This document shows positions 1-11,200 of a stretch of DNA of 62,706 nt, one piece after another. The position numbers and the translations under genes were made by a program. Source of the DNA: Aestuariicoccus sp032586235. GTDB lineage: Bacteria; Pseudomonadota; Alphaproteobacteria; Rhodobacterales; Rhodobacteraceae. Numbering within the stretch: the stretch's first letter is position 1; each line of letters starts with the position of its first letter. Under the pieces are notes generated by a model. It saw only the letters and a list, made by a program, of their open reading frames with translations. It did no database searches and had not been told where the DNA came from. The DNA lies in NCBI RefSeq assembly GCF_032586235.1, contig NZ_JAWHTD010000022.1, positions 1 to 62,706 on the forward strand, read 5' to 3'.

Positions 1-300
1 ACCCTGCAGGCCAAAGCCAACAAAATAAGACATTTCTCACATAAATTCAGAGCGTTGGGCGTTGTTCAGACCCGACTAGATAACAACACCGTCGAGCGGA
101 CCATCCGCCCCATCGCGTTGAACCGGAAGAACGCCCTCTTCGCCGGCCACGATGCCGGGGCGGAAAACTGGGCTGTCATCGCCTCGCTGATCGAAACCTG
201 CAAGCTCAACGTTGTCGATCCCCACGCCTGGTTGGCCGCTACCCTGAGCGCTATCGCGACCGGCCACATGCACAGCCAGGTCGATGACCTGCTGCCCTGA
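1..300 (+). pseudogene. IS66-family transposase, C-terminal remnant
   Basis: The frame is open from the first base of the window. From about base 76 it carries the signature of the IS66 transposase C-terminus: LDNNTVERTIRP, then ALNRKNALFAG, then NWAVIASLIETCKLN. The family normally continues a few residues beyond LLP; here a stop follows LLP at once. The residues before LDNN do not resemble the family, so the copy seems to be joined to unrelated sequence rather than simply cut by the window edge. It marks the outer end of the BREX operon and has no transposition function of its own. Confidence 0.75.
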
Positions 301-421
301 AATTATCCCGGCAACGTGTGATCGCAACACCGGTTACGCCGGACTTGACTTTGGTCGATTTCGAAGCTGGCGAATGCCTTGCCTTGCCTCACAGTTAAGG
401 CAGGTCGGGATGAGTGTTTGA

Positions 422-2473
422 TTATGGCGTCTCGGAAATCGCTTTTAGAAGGGCGTCACGGGCGTCTGAAAAAAACTGAATATCAACCTTGGTTGCCATG
501 TCGTCAGACAAGTCGAACAGCTGACGCCTGCATGCAACCGGCATCAATACTGCCGTCGCTCCCTTTTCCACCGCGATCTCCACCATCTCCACAGGGTTGT
601 GAAGGGTTTCGATCGATCCGCCGAGATTGACCTCACCGACAATTACAAGTCCACCACGCGTAGTTTTCTTCAAAAGCGCGGTGCACATAGCCACTAGCGC
701 CGCAACGCCTGTTTTTGAGCCAGTCTTCGCTGCGTCAAAGGCCCTAAGCTGAACTGAGAACTCGTGATGACGTGGATCCTTGTCTCCAACTAGCTGAGCC
801 GCACGCGCATACAGGTTTTGTTCGGCATAACCGATGCTCTCCTTGAAGGCTGCGGGGACCGGTTTGTTGAGAATCCGCACTCCAGAGCCTGGGCCTTCAT
901 TGACTTCTATTCGGAACAACCCCGGGTGTTCACCTTCGCCTCCCGGCCCAATTGTCCAAACTTGGCCGGGTTCGAGGGGATCACCTGCGATACTATTGTC
1001 ATTCTGTAGCTCAGGTGTTGAGACGAATTTCTCCACACCGTCGTCGCCCATTGTATAACTGAAGTGGGTGTTTCGGAATTCCGCTGCACCCACGCGCTTC
1101 TGCTGCTCTTTTACACGGCGACGCGCTTCAAGCGCAATCCGCACAGCCCACTCGATATCCTCGTCACTCACGTTATCGGCGGTCGGATAAAGAAGCTTAA
1201 GGAGGCCGCTTGCCGTCTTGTTTACGGCATTTGTGTCGCGCCCCGACAAGGCTCCGCCAAAATAGACTCTTCCCTGAAGCAAGCCAACGCGACTTTCGTT
1301 ACGTAGCTGGCTCCAGCATTCCGAGAGGAAGTCGCTCACCAGGCCAAAATGTGAAGTCAGTAGTTCCTTGCTAATTTTGGGCACCTCCCAACCGGGCAAG
1401 AAAGCATGGATCCGATCCATGAAGGCTGTGTCGTCTCGCATCTCTGGAGGCATCGGACCAAAGAGGTGACCGATGCGTTGTTGATGCTCAACATCGACAT
1501 CGAAATTCCCGACCAGCACGATGCTTCCGTCCGCGCGAATGCTTTCTTTACCTCTGCTAAACTCGCCTGACTCCATGTAGCCTTTCATAATATTGACGCC
1601 GTCTTTCTGATCGAACGATACTCCTGAGACTTCGTCGAAACAGACAACATCGTACTGGCAAACAAGGCCACGTTGCCCATTGGAATTGTTAACGAACATT
1701 TTGGCTACAGTGGCTTTTCCACCTGAAATCAAGTGCGCATATGGTGAGATCTGTTGAAATAGGTGACTTTTCCCGGTGCCTCTTGGGCCAAGCTCGACCA
1801 TGTTATAGTTTCGCTCAACGAATGGCACCATTCGCAGCATTATAGCATCCCTTTGGCGAACCGTGAGGTCGCTAGGCTCCAGGCCAATTGAACGCAGCAG
1901 GAAGTCTTTCCACTCTGCCGTACTAAAGCTCTGGCGCGCTTTCGTTAGGTCGCCAAGTACGTCACGCTTGGAGAGCTGAATTTCCCGTAGCGCCGCAATC
2001 CCGAAGGGACGTCCCTTACTTTCCTGTGCGATTGAGGCGTCATAATTAAGGGTGACCTCGGCGTAGAACCCTCCGGTCAGCATTCGCTCATGTTCCTGAA
2101 TTTGCTCAGGATTAATCCGGACGTCTGTCAGTCTCAAGCTTGGCAGTGATGCGACATAGGAGTCTGTTTTAGCGTCGAGCCTAGCGGTGATGATATCAAT
2201 TATTTTAACGCTGCCTTCTTCACGGGCCCGAGCCTTGAAAAGCTCCTCTTCACCGGCACGAACCGTTCGCGATTTCAACTGTCGCTCAACAATTTCTAGG
2301 CCTTCTTCGATTTCTTCTGGATCAATGCTGGCGCAATATCTGCCCAGCAAGAACTCCACCACGTAAGTCGGAACCGGATACTGTCGGCTGAAGGTTCGGA
2401 CCAGGTCCTTTCGAACGAGGTAACCATCGAGGTTGGCTGCCGCCTTTCGATCAATGTCGTCAAGTTCGATCAT
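422..2473 (-). CDS. brxL: BREX protein BrxL (AAA+ with Lon-like C-terminus)
   Basis: 683 residues. The central AAA+ module has Walker A GPRGTGKS at about 229-236 and Walker B VVCFDE at about 276-281. The last 130 residues resemble a Lon protease domain, but the usual catalytic serine region reads GSKTG rather than GPSAG, as is known for BrxL, where this domain is thought not to work as a classical protease. In type I BREX, BrxL is a DNA-binding AAA+ factor needed for phage restriction. The gene is last in the operon; its start overlaps the pglZ stop by four bases (ATGA), indicating translational coupling. Its base composition is visibly more AT-rich than the middle of the operon. Confidence 0.93.
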   Translation of the reverse strand: MIELDDIDRKAAANLDGYLVRKDLVRTFSRQYPVPTYVVEFLLGRYCASIDPEEIEEGLEIVERQLKSRTVRAGEEELFKARAREEGSVKIIDIITARLDAKTDSYVASLPSLRLTDVRINPEQIQEHERMLTGGFYAEVTLNYDASIAQESKGRPFGIAALREIQLSKRDVLGDLTKARQSFSTAEWKDFLLRSIGLEPSDLTVRQRDAIMLRMVPFVERNYNMVELGPRGTGKSHLFQQISPYAHLISGGKATVAKMFVNNSNGQRGLVCQYDVVCFDEVSGVSFDQKDGVNIMKGYMESGEFSRGKESIRADGSIVLVGNFDVDVEHQQRIGHLFGPMPPEMRDDTAFMDRIHAFLPGWEVPKISKELLTSHFGLVSDFLSECWSQLRNESRVGLLQGRVYFGGALSGRDTNAVNKTASGLLKLLYPTADNVSDEDIEWAVRIALEARRRVKEQQKRVGAAEFRNTHFSYTMGDDGVEKFVSTPELQNDNSIAGDPLEPGQVWTIGPGGEGEHPGLFRIEVNEGPGSGVRILNKPVPAAFKESIGYAEQNLYARAAQLVGDKDPRHHEFSVQLRAFDAAKTGSKTGVAALVAMCTALLKKTTRGGLVIVGEVNLGGSIETLHNPVEMVEIAVEKGATAVLMPVACRRQLFDLSDDMATKVDIQFFSDARDALLKAISETP

Positions 2474-4815
2474 GCCCCAACTCCGCCAATGTTTATTGAT
2501 ACTTGACCGACAGTTGCACCGTTTTCGTTGATAATGACCAGTGTGGCCCCGGTCCCTTCAAGGTCCTCGTTGTCGACTACGACGGATGCTGACCCTGAAG
2601 CTGAAAAAGGCTTTGGTTTTACGACGACGGTGCTGCTCGGGCTGGCAGGCTGCTGGCGAATATCAAGCGTTAGAGTCTCATTGGGAACAGCGAGCACAGC
2701 TGTGCAGCGCAGTCCCTTCCAAACGACATCTGAGATTTCCACGGTTGTAGCGAGAACGCTCGATGACGGCTTCACTTGCAGGTGAAGGGTTAGGCATTCT
2801 TGGAGACTCAATCCTCCGTGAGTGTATTCCTGCCCAGAGCGGAAACAGGCAATGCCATTGGCAAGGGCGAAGTAATGGGAAGAGTTCCAAAACCATGCGA
2901 ACAGGGGGATATCTGTCTTCGCTCCAGGCTTTATTGCTGCGCAACGACCCCATTTGTTCACTGACAATGCAGTTGGCAGTTCGGTTTTGGGCAACCCTCC
3001 TGGCATTATGAGCCACCCGTGGTCGGTGACAATTCGTACGCTCTTCCACCCGCCTTCTAGGAGTTGGACGATGCGGTTTCCCACCTCCGAAATCAATACG
3101 TCGAGGTGGCGAGCCAGTTTCCAACCACGCTCGTGACCTTCGTGGTCAATGTCACCCAACTCCGTCCAAGCTGTTCCAGATGGATCGCCAACTTCACTTC
3201 GAGTCAGTATTTGATATCCCGCATCGGTTATCAGTTTCTTGAAATGATAACCGCCTCTGAGAGACTGCCCGGATGCGGCGACGGAGGGATCGAATTCTTC
3301 ACTCTGGTCGCGTCCTGCGATCTCATGCAACACCGGTGACACTGCAGGTTTTGCTGTCGAGGTAACGCTTGGCAAAGCCGACCACGCTGGGGTTTCAATT
3401 ACCTCCAGTCCGGCGCTTTCTAGCTTGGTTGACAGCCGTTTCCCTAGGTCAAACCGCAACCCATCAACGAATAGTATGCATTCGGAGTTCATCTGGTTGG
3501 TTTTGGGTTTTGACGCAATTGAGCCGCCAGGATAGCCCTCACTTTCAACTAGTTTCTGAACATGGCGCGCGGACGCTTCTGCCCAAGGCAAGTAGATCGA
3601 CCGTAGCGCGGCAATCACTGACGCGGCATTAGCGTCCGTATTGGCTTCCTGTAACGCGGACAGTACTGCATCGTCTGCCTTCCAGCCTCCTTTGGTGTAG
3701 CTGCTTTCAACATCATCCAGCGTGCCGCCAGCCAGGGATTGCTTCGTGATTTCAGCCAGAACAGCAAGATGCTTGAGCGCCTTGGCAAGCGGCGCTTGCC
3801 CCATTTCAGCCCAGACCAGATCCCGTCTGTCCGCATGTGCTGCTTCGAGTTCCAGCACAGTTGATCGAGCGTCTGCATCCGTTACCGCCTCGAGCTTCAG
3901 TAGCTTCTGGCGGAGCGCCTCTTCTTCGGCATCGTTCCATTGCGGCCATGCACCCTTTGTTGAAATGTCGCTCAAAAGATCGAAGGAAGGCATTTGGCAT
4001 TTGCGAAGCGTATCGGGGATGTTCGGGTATCTCTGCGGGGCTTCGCAGAACCGCTCCCAGACAGCGCCCCATTGTCCCTCGCGCCCCGCAAGCTTTTCAG
4101 CACCTGTCAGAACGCCAGCGGTCCTGGGGTCGAGGCCGAGCTGTGAGACGCAGATATCGCTGAACGCTCCCCAAGCCGCCGGACCGATGCGTTCAGCGTA
4201 GGCGTCTCCCTGATCGATCCAAGTCAGCACATCACGCGTCAGATCACCGCTGGTCAACAGGCCGTTGAAGAAATCCCGGTCCAGCCTTTTTCCTTCAAGC
4301 GCGGACACATCCTGTTCCAGAACTTCGTTCAGTGCGGTGATCATGGCGGCACGGGTATCGCCGTCCGCAGTCACTTCGAGGCCGAGGCCTCCCTGCGCAG
4401 ACTTCAGAAACGCCAGAACGGTCCAGTCCTTGGCGCTGACCTGTGACCAGATCGTGCCGCGATATTGCAGTTCGGCAAGGGGTTTGAGGGCGTCGGGGCA
4501 TTCGTTCACGGCACGCAGGTCGGTTCGCGCCACACCGGGCAGGTACAGGATCGGGACGCTGCCAACCGGGAACTCGATACCGTCCAGGGTTCCCGCGATG
4601 GCGCAGCGCAGCCAGATCGCAGGGCCCGTGCGCCTTTCCGGGGCGTAGTTGCCCAGCACCACCATTTCCGGCAGGGCATCCTGAAGCTGCGGAACAACCG
4701 CCTCCCACTGCCGGTCCGGATCGGGCCAGAGGATGCAGGCGGGTTTGACCTGCACTTCCGGGTTGTAGGCCGCCGCAGCACGGACAGCGTTTTGCAAGCG
4801 GTCAATCACCTTCAC
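2470..4815 (-). CDS. pglZ: BREX protein PglZ (alkaline-phosphatase-superfamily)
   Basis: 781 residues. The alkaline phosphatase-like core is visible as a metal-binding DGLRFD at about 451-456, a downstream SVTSTAKP segment at about 483-490 and TDHGW at about 597-601, the arrangement seen in the PglZ family. In BREX, PglZ is essential for defence and probably works with PglX and BrxB; its substrate is unsettled. The start overlaps pglX by four bases. The 5' half of the gene (about 3700-4815) is clearly GC-richer than the 3' half, so the gene may be a recombinant of two BREX lineages. Confidence 0.93.
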   Translation of the reverse strand: MKVIDRLQNAVRAAAAYNPEVQVKPACILWPDPDRQWEAVVPQLQDALPEMVVLGNYAPERRTGPAIWLRCAIAGTLDGIEFPVGSVPILYLPGVARTDLRAVNECPDALKPLAELQYRGTIWSQVSAKDWTVLAFLKSAQGGLGLEVTADGDTRAAMITALNEVLEQDVSALEGKRLDRDFFNGLLTSGDLTRDVLTWIDQGDAYAERIGPAAWGAFSDICVSQLGLDPRTAGVLTGAEKLAGREGQWGAVWERFCEAPQRYPNIPDTLRKCQMPSFDLLSDISTKGAWPQWNDAEEEALRQKLLKLEAVTDADARSTVLELEAAHADRRDLVWAEMGQAPLAKALKHLAVLAEITKQSLAGGTLDDVESSYTKGGWKADDAVLSALQEANTDANAASVIAALRSIYLPWAEASARHVQKLVESEGYPGGSIASKPKTNQMNSECILFVDGLRFDLGKRLSTKLESAGLEVIETPAWSALPSVTSTAKPAVSPVLHEIAGRDQSEEFDPSVAASGQSLRGGYHFKKLITDAGYQILTRSEVGDPSGTAWTELGDIDHEGHERGWKLARHLDVLISEVGNRIVQLLEGGWKSVRIVTDHGWLIMPGGLPKTELPTALSVNKWGRCAAIKPGAKTDIPLFAWFWNSSHYFALANGIACFRSGQEYTHGGLSLQECLTLHLQVKPSSSVLATTVEISDVVWKGLRCTAVLAVPNETLTLDIRQQPASPSSTVVVKPKPFSASGSASVVVDNEDLEGTGATLVIINENGATVGQVSINIGGVGA

Positions 4816-7800
4816 TTGGCAGCCTCCCGCGCGGCTTTCTTCTCGGCCAAGCTCAGATGATGATCGTTGATGCGGTCGCCACTAAACGTATCGAACCATG
4901 GGGCGGAGGCGACATCCTTGCCGCGATCCTTGGTCCATTTGATGTTGGGTTTGTCGCGCAGGACGCCTGCATCTCGTTTGGACACATCGCCGACGGTCAT
5001 GAAGGGACGGATGTTCAGACGCACGCCATCGTTCAGATCTGGGTCCCAGCCGATGGGCTGCTCCTCCAGCGGCTTCCAACGCACGAAGATGTCGTGGGGA
5101 GCTTCCCCCTCCAGGATCAGTTCCAGCTTTTTCTTCAGCGCTTCGGCGGCGGCGAGCTTTTCCTGTGCGCCGTCTACACCGCGGGCGATGTCGTCGCGTT
5201 GGGTTTTCATCCAGTCGCCGAGATAGGTGTAGATCAGCGTCTCGAGCGTCTTGCCATCCAGCTTGTGGTAGTTAACCAGCGCGGCAAAGCCGTCTTTCAG
5301 GCCGTCCCAGATGTGCCAGATGAAGGGGCGGTGCTGGAACAGCTTGCAGTGCTGCGTGAAGAACTTGTCGCGCAACCATGTGTCGAGCGATTTGCCTGCA
5401 TGTCCTGCGCTGGCCAGCAGCTGCGGCAGCGTGCTGCTCTTCCAGGCATCGCCATAGGCGGCGGCGAGTAGGTTCAGCAGGCGGTCTTCGGCTTTGGCTT
5501 CGCCACGGATTGGCGGGATGCAGACAATGCCGTCGTGATCCGCGTGGGGCAGCAGGGCGGAACAGCGGTCCACCCAGGCACGTTGTTCGTCAGCCAGTTC
5601 CATGTCTGGATCGAGTTCGGCTGGCCAGCGATAGCCGAGCAGGCGGGCGACTGCGACCTGAAGCACTGTGTCATCGGTGCGGAGCTCGCCTTTGGCGGTC
5701 CATTTGGTGTCTTCGTCCCAAATGACGGAGCCGCACGGATGGCCGTGGAAGACCCATTGGGTCGGATCGTCCGTGTAAGGTTCTGGAAGACCGTTCGGAA
5801 AACGATCCTCTGCAACCCTTGTCCAGTATTCAAGGTCGAACGGGACTTTCACCATGGTTCCGCAAGACACGTAAACCTTCTGGTCTATGCGCCTAACTTC
5901 ATTCTTGTAGTTTTCATCCGAGACGAAGCACCAAAATGCGGCTAGTTCATCTTGATTATGTGGGACAACTGCTGCCGCGCTTTTCCCGAATATTTCACCC
6001 GAGTAGATTGTTGCTGGGAGGTCAGACATCTGAGTAACACGGAGGCCGAACTGACCAAGTATTGGCTTACCGTTCATGATTTCTGATGGGAAGTTGTGAG
6101 CGCTGGGAAACTTCTTGAGCTCGCCTTGCGACCATCTCAGAACATCAGAGCGCCCTGTATAGAAGCTCGTTTCTTTTGCATTCTGAATAAAGCATTCCCA
6201 ATTCTCGTCTAGCTTTGGAGACTCCCAGAAATTCTGAATGAACCTGGGATTGTCACCGGTAGATAAGCCCTCTATGCTCGAGCTCCGGTCTGCCAGCAAG
6301 GGTAAGTCATCGGTGTCTTCAAGGGTGATGCGAGCATCCGGGTTTAACAGTTGTTTGTTTTGGGAAACAGAACGGATATCGACTTCGGCCAATGCAATCG
6401 CCTTATCGGTGACTGACTTTGGGTCAGCAACATCTACCCCATGGATAACATTATCCACGGAGTTTTCTCCAAAATTATCTCTTCGACTTTCTTTATCATT
6501 GGTGAGCGTCAGCAATATAGCCTTCACTACCTCACCGCTTATGGTCTCGAAGGCTCCGGCACCAAGTCGTGCCAAGAGGTTCCATTCATCGTGCCTCAAC
6601 TTGTTTTCTCGAAAGGTTCGATATCGAGGAAGAAACAGCCAGTTTTGAGGCATCACAACACTAACAATTCCGCGATCTTCAGCATATTCCAAGCACCGAT
6701 CAAGGAATACCGTTGCAAGGTCATTTTTTGCGTCAGGGTATCTTCTGTCGCAATAATCCATCAGCTTTTGAGTTTGTTTGCCGCGCCCTAGATAGGGGAC
6801 ATTGGTGACGACCCAAGTGTACTTGGCAGCAAGCTGAAGCGCAGCTTTTGACAAACCCTGTGCTACGACAGCGGCTTCCATTTGTTCGAGTGTATGTTCT
6901 TGCCGTAGCGCTTGGTCCAGTGAGGTCGAAAGCTCTTCCCAGTTAACAATTTTGGCCGCTGCCGATTTTGCAGGATTCAACAAGCTTCCAAGCACCGGCG
7001 CATCACGAAAAGTGTCGTGCATCCAGTCCAGCGCGATGGTCAGGTTGCGCTTGCCAAGGCCAAGCTGTTTCCATTCCTCCTTGGCCACGCTGACGGACAG
7101 GCCGGAGCAGGCGAGGTTCAATTCCGGCAGCGCCCGGTAGCCGCCCGCGCCGGGGTATTTCCACGCGGTCAGCGCCAGCGCAAATGCTGCAAGTTCCACG
7201 CACCGCTGATCGATCTCCAACCCATGGATGTTCTCGCGCAGCACGGCATCCACCGCGCCCCGCGCGCTCAGGCCATCCCGCTCCATGCGCATCGGCACAA
7301 GCATCAGGAAGATCGACACAAGGAAGTGCCCCGATCCGCAGCAGGGGTCGAGCGTGGTGAGGTCTTTCAGCTGTTCCGGCCACCCATCAAAGGTTCCGGC
7401 CGCCGGGGCCCAGGTACCGTCCTCGTCTTGGACAAAGCGCAGGTAATCGAGCGGCACGCCGGGGATCGATGCCTTGCGCCGCAATTCCTCTTCGCTGGTC
7501 GCGGTTTTCAGGTCCTGCTCTGTCAACCGGCGGGCGGCCCACCAGGCCCCCAAAGCATTGTCCAGCAGGAAGCTGACCATATAGGGTTCGGTGAACAACT
7601 GTGTGACAGCGGGCAGTTCCCGCGCGCCGATCTTCACCTCGGATTTGTTAATCCGCTCTTTGTTATCCGCCTGCCAGAACTGGTAGACCCAGCCGAGCGA
7701 GTCCGACGCTGTGAAGACCTCGGTCGGCAGGCTTTCGACATGTTTTTCCAGCCGTTGCTGATACTCCGGCGGCAGAGACAGCTGGAACACAGGGGAGTCT

Positions 7801-8246
7801 AACCGGAAAATCTGCGGCAGCATCCGGGCCGCGTACTGCGCCGCCAGCTCCCATCCGTTGGCCGCCCCTTCATCGGGCGCAAGGTCTTCGCATTCCTCGA
7901 GAGAGACGGCGACCGGCCCGCTGGGGTCTGGATACATGAGCAAGTTGTTCTCGGCCAGGAAGCGGGCAAAGAGCATTCGGTGCCAATGCTCATACCCGAC
8001 TTCTTCGATCAGCCGGTCGAGCTCCTGCGTCTGGCGTTCGGTATGGCGTCTGTCGCCCAGCTGACGCCCGTGAATGCGCAAACGCCGCCGAAGGTCGCGT
8101 TCGTCTTCCGACAGGTGCGGGAAAGCGGATGCTTCGCCCACGCCCAACTGCTGTAGCGCCGCCTCGGCAGCGTCTTCTGCCACCGTCCGCGCCGCTTTAA
8201 CGGTTCGCTCCAGTTGATTTCTGAGGGTCTTTTCAAGCGGCTGCAT
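4812..8246 (-). CDS. pglX: BREX adenine-specific DNA methyltransferase PglX
   Basis: 1144 residues, the usual PglX size. Methyltransferase motif I is DPCCGSG at about 300-306. The catalytic motif IV reads NVPY at about 482-485 instead of the textbook NPPY. In type I BREX this enzyme methylates adenine (N6) in a non-palindromic motif and so marks host DNA as self. The segment encoded by about 5830-6960 is noticeably AT-richer (one sampled 60-base line near 6361 is about 48 percent GC against about 65 percent near 7201). It corresponds to the region after motif IV, where target recognition is expected to lie. It is nine bases downstream of brxC and overlaps pglZ, within one operon. Confidence 0.94.
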   Translation of the reverse strand: MQPLEKTLRNQLERTVKAARTVAEDAAEAALQQLGVGEASAFPHLSEDERDLRRRLRIHGRQLGDRRHTERQTQELDRLIEEVGYEHWHRMLFARFLAENNLLMYPDPSGPVAVSLEECEDLAPDEGAANGWELAAQYAARMLPQIFRLDSPVFQLSLPPEYQQRLEKHVESLPTEVFTASDSLGWVYQFWQADNKERINKSEVKIGARELPAVTQLFTEPYMVSFLLDNALGAWWAARRLTEQDLKTATSEEELRRKASIPGVPLDYLRFVQDEDGTWAPAAGTFDGWPEQLKDLTTLDPCCGSGHFLVSIFLMLVPMRMERDGLSARGAVDAVLRENIHGLEIDQRCVELAAFALALTAWKYPGAGGYRALPELNLACSGLSVSVAKEEWKQLGLGKRNLTIALDWMHDTFRDAPVLGSLLNPAKSAAAKIVNWEELSTSLDQALRQEHTLEQMEAAVVAQGLSKAALQLAAKYTWVVTNVPYLGRGKQTQKLMDYCDRRYPDAKNDLATVFLDRCLEYAEDRGIVSVVMPQNWLFLPRYRTFRENKLRHDEWNLLARLGAGAFETISGEVVKAILLTLTNDKESRRDNFGENSVDNVIHGVDVADPKSVTDKAIALAEVDIRSVSQNKQLLNPDARITLEDTDDLPLLADRSSSIEGLSTGDNPRFIQNFWESPKLDENWECFIQNAKETSFYTGRSDVLRWSQGELKKFPSAHNFPSEIMNGKPILGQFGLRVTQMSDLPATIYSGEIFGKSAAAVVPHNQDELAAFWCFVSDENYKNEVRRIDQKVYVSCGTMVKVPFDLEYWTRVAEDRFPNGLPEPYTDDPTQWVFHGHPCGSVIWDEDTKWTAKGELRTDDTVLQVAVARLLGYRWPAELDPDMELADEQRAWVDRCSALLPHADHDGIVCIPPIRGEAKAEDRLLNLLAAAYGDAWKSSTLPQLLASAGHAGKSLDTWLRDKFFTQHCKLFQHRPFIWHIWDGLKDGFAALVNYHKLDGKTLETLIYTYLGDWMKTQRDDIARGVDGAQEKLAAAEALKKKLELILEGEAPHDIFVRWKPLEEQPIGWDPDLNDGVRLNIRPFMTVGDVSKRDAGVLRDKPNIKWTKDRGKDVASAPWFDTFSGDRINDHHLSLAEKKAAREAAK

Positions 8247-8255
8247 GCGGGCGTC

Positions 8256-11200
8256 CTATCGAATAATCACGGGGCCCTGAGCAAGGGCTGCGGCAAGGTC
8301 TTTGCGGGCTTCGTCGAGCCAGGCTTCGAGGTCCGCCTCGGACTTCAGCGTGCGGCTGGGCAGGTGGATGGTCTTGGCCGTCGGCTCCATCATTTCCGCC
8401 GCCTGGGTCTGAACCTCATTGAACCTGGATGAGAGCGACTTCACACGGTCTTCGAACGCGGACAAAGTCAAAGTCTGAAGCGTCTGAAGAACTTCAGCAG
8501 AGCTGCCGACCTTCACTTCCGGCATGTCACTGTTGGTGAGTTTCTGTTCCGCGAGAAGACGGTTGCGTTGTTCCGGCTGAAGTTTCTGCCAGTTGTCGTC
8601 GGCCTTTAGCTTGGCCATTCCAGCATCATGCTGCTGTTTGTAAGCCTCCACGAGACGATTAAGTTCGTCACGCAGCATCTGCGTGAAGCTCGCGATCAGC
8701 GGTTTCATGGGATCCGGATCTGCCAACAATTGGCGCTGATCCTCGATTGCCTGAACTTGAGTGCGCAGAACATCAGCATCAGTCAGGCCATTGGCCCTTT
8801 CTGCAAGTCGTCGCAGGGTCTCCCAGCTGGGCCAGCGGGTGTCGATTTCGTTGGCCTGGAGTGTCCAGGCATCGATTGAGGATGTGAGCTCGTCTCTGCT
8901 GTTATAGATGGACAAGAGCTGCTCGTTGCCGGAGGCACGTCTGATATCATCGATCAACGAGAGTTCGGGCGTCTTCGGTTTTGGAGCGTCACCTCCTGCG
9001 CGATTAGCGAGGTCCGTGACAGTTTGAACAAACTGGGGAACTGACGAAAGTTCCTCGCCTTGTTTCGCAGTAAGGCCGACCTTCTGAAGAACTTTTCGAA
9101 TTTGAATGCGCTGAGGTGTCGAGATAGTCGTGGCTTCGACAATAAATGACGCCTTGCCAATCGATTTGCGCTCCAACTTTTTCGCATCGCAAGCGCGGTG
9201 TTGTTCATCCTCTGCTCTGATCAACCCCGAAACAAGAAGAGCAAGCAATGCGCCATCGACCGCGTCCCGTGACCAGCCAAATGGAGGACCCTCAAAATGA
9301 TCGCGAATGTCCGTGCCTTTCTTTCCTCCAGCGATGAACGATAGGACGGCTTTACAGACTGCATTCTTTTCAGGTTCCCCTTCATGACCGACTGCTTTCA
9401 GGGCGTCCGGCGCTCCCTTGTGGGCATTGTCATAGACCTTGGACCAGCCGGTATTGTCTGCGACCGGAAACTGGGGGTAGAGCCTGGTGAGTGAATTTTC
9501 AGCGGCTTCAGTAACTGTTGCCTGTAGCCCATTCCCGGTCAGCTCATTGCCCCCCCCTTGGAACACGCGGGCGCCGGACATGGCCTCCAAGATCAATTCG
9601 TTGATTTTCGCTTCGGCAACCTGACGAATGGTCTCCATTGCACCGCGCGCTTCCTTGCCTTCTGGGGTATCTGGAGCGCCACGCTTATCAAGAGTTGCAC
9701 TAGCCGCCTTGAACTCGAGAATATTGTTCCGCAGATCATCTGCAGAGCGTCGGGGGATAAAAACAAATACCGTGGGGGATTGGTTGCCTGCCTGACGAGC
9801 GTCTGCGCGAACCGAATTATCGTCAGTTGCCCAACCATCGCGTATCCATACGTAGGTTCGCTTGCTCGCATCAGGCGGAAGCGTCGGATCGAAGATCGCG
9901 CTTACATCCCGTGTTACTTTTGAGTTGCCATGAAGCAGCGACACACGCCCGACAAGAGCACCAAATTTTTTCCGAATAAGGTCATCGCGTTCTGCTTCGA
10001 TGCGATGGGATTGGTTCGCCAGCGTAGCTTTCTGACTAAGGAACTCGTCGTTCCAAGCCGAGCTTTCTTCTGTCTGGATTCGATACTCATCGCCAACTCG
10101 CATGATGAGGTCGCATGCGTCGAGAAGCTTGGGCAGCTTGCTTCGCAGCCCAGAAGAGCCCGTTGGAAGATCATCGACTAACAGGTCTGCGATTGTGTCA
10201 ATCGTCGCCTTGATCCCAATTTCAGAGTTACTGCTACCGATTTTGTTGATCAAAAATATGATGCCACAGGCGCGAGCAGTCAATTTTTCGTTGTCGCTGC
10301 CGTGTATCCAAGACATGGTCTTCTCGTGCAGCTTTCGCGGCAAGATCCTCGCCTGCAAAAGCTTATCTGCCCCATCAAAATAGAGGAAATCCGCAGGGAC
10401 CGAAAACCCGACATCTTTATCAGCACTTTCTCTGATCGCCTTATGAATAAGGCTTAATTGGTTGCGAAGTTGACTATCGGTGCCTGATGCGTCCAGAACT
10501 CGATTGGCAGCTTCCCAGAAGCGCCGACGGACTGGAAGGATTGGATAGTCCTGCGCAAAGAAAGCAACGTCATCTTGCCGATGACCAATGCTAGTGCCAC
10601 TCAGATGCCTTGATATCTCACCTAAGTTTTCCTGCATCATGGCTTCAATCTTGGGTGAGGCCTCAGTCTTTTTGGCAAGAATAACTTGCCTCACCACAGC
10701 ATCGACGTCCGTGTCTGAAAGCTCAATGCGGATAGTGAAGCGACCCTGGAGCTTTGCAAGTGTGGGCGTACCAGTGACCGCGGTCTGACCGGTTCCGACA
10801 AAGGTGAGTTTGCCGCCAAGGCTTTCGTCTTTGACGACTGCTTCGACCATTTCTTGCACTTCGATTGCTCGGTCACCGCTGGTGCCGATAAACTGCTGCA
10901 CTTCGTCGAGTACAACCAGGGTAAGAGGAAGTTTGTTTTCGCGTGAAATTGCGGCCCGAATGGCGGAGATCATTTCCTGATTGGATACATCCTGAACATT
11001 CGGATAAGTATTTTGAAGAGCATCAACCATAGAATTGGATGAAGCAAAAAGTTGTGGTTTGGCTTCAATTAAAGCGGCATGAAGACCCTCTGCGACGTAG
11101 AAATTTGCCAGCTCCTCCTCCCAGTCAAAGCCGCCTGCTTCTATGTGGGCGCGAACCTGATCCTCTATTCCCTCTTTCCTCAACCACATTACGAACCGAG

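Noticed and set aside
7017..7802. Plus-strand ORF of 261 codons
   Set aside because: Antisense to the N-terminal and methyltransferase part of pglX; composition typical of a shadow frame.
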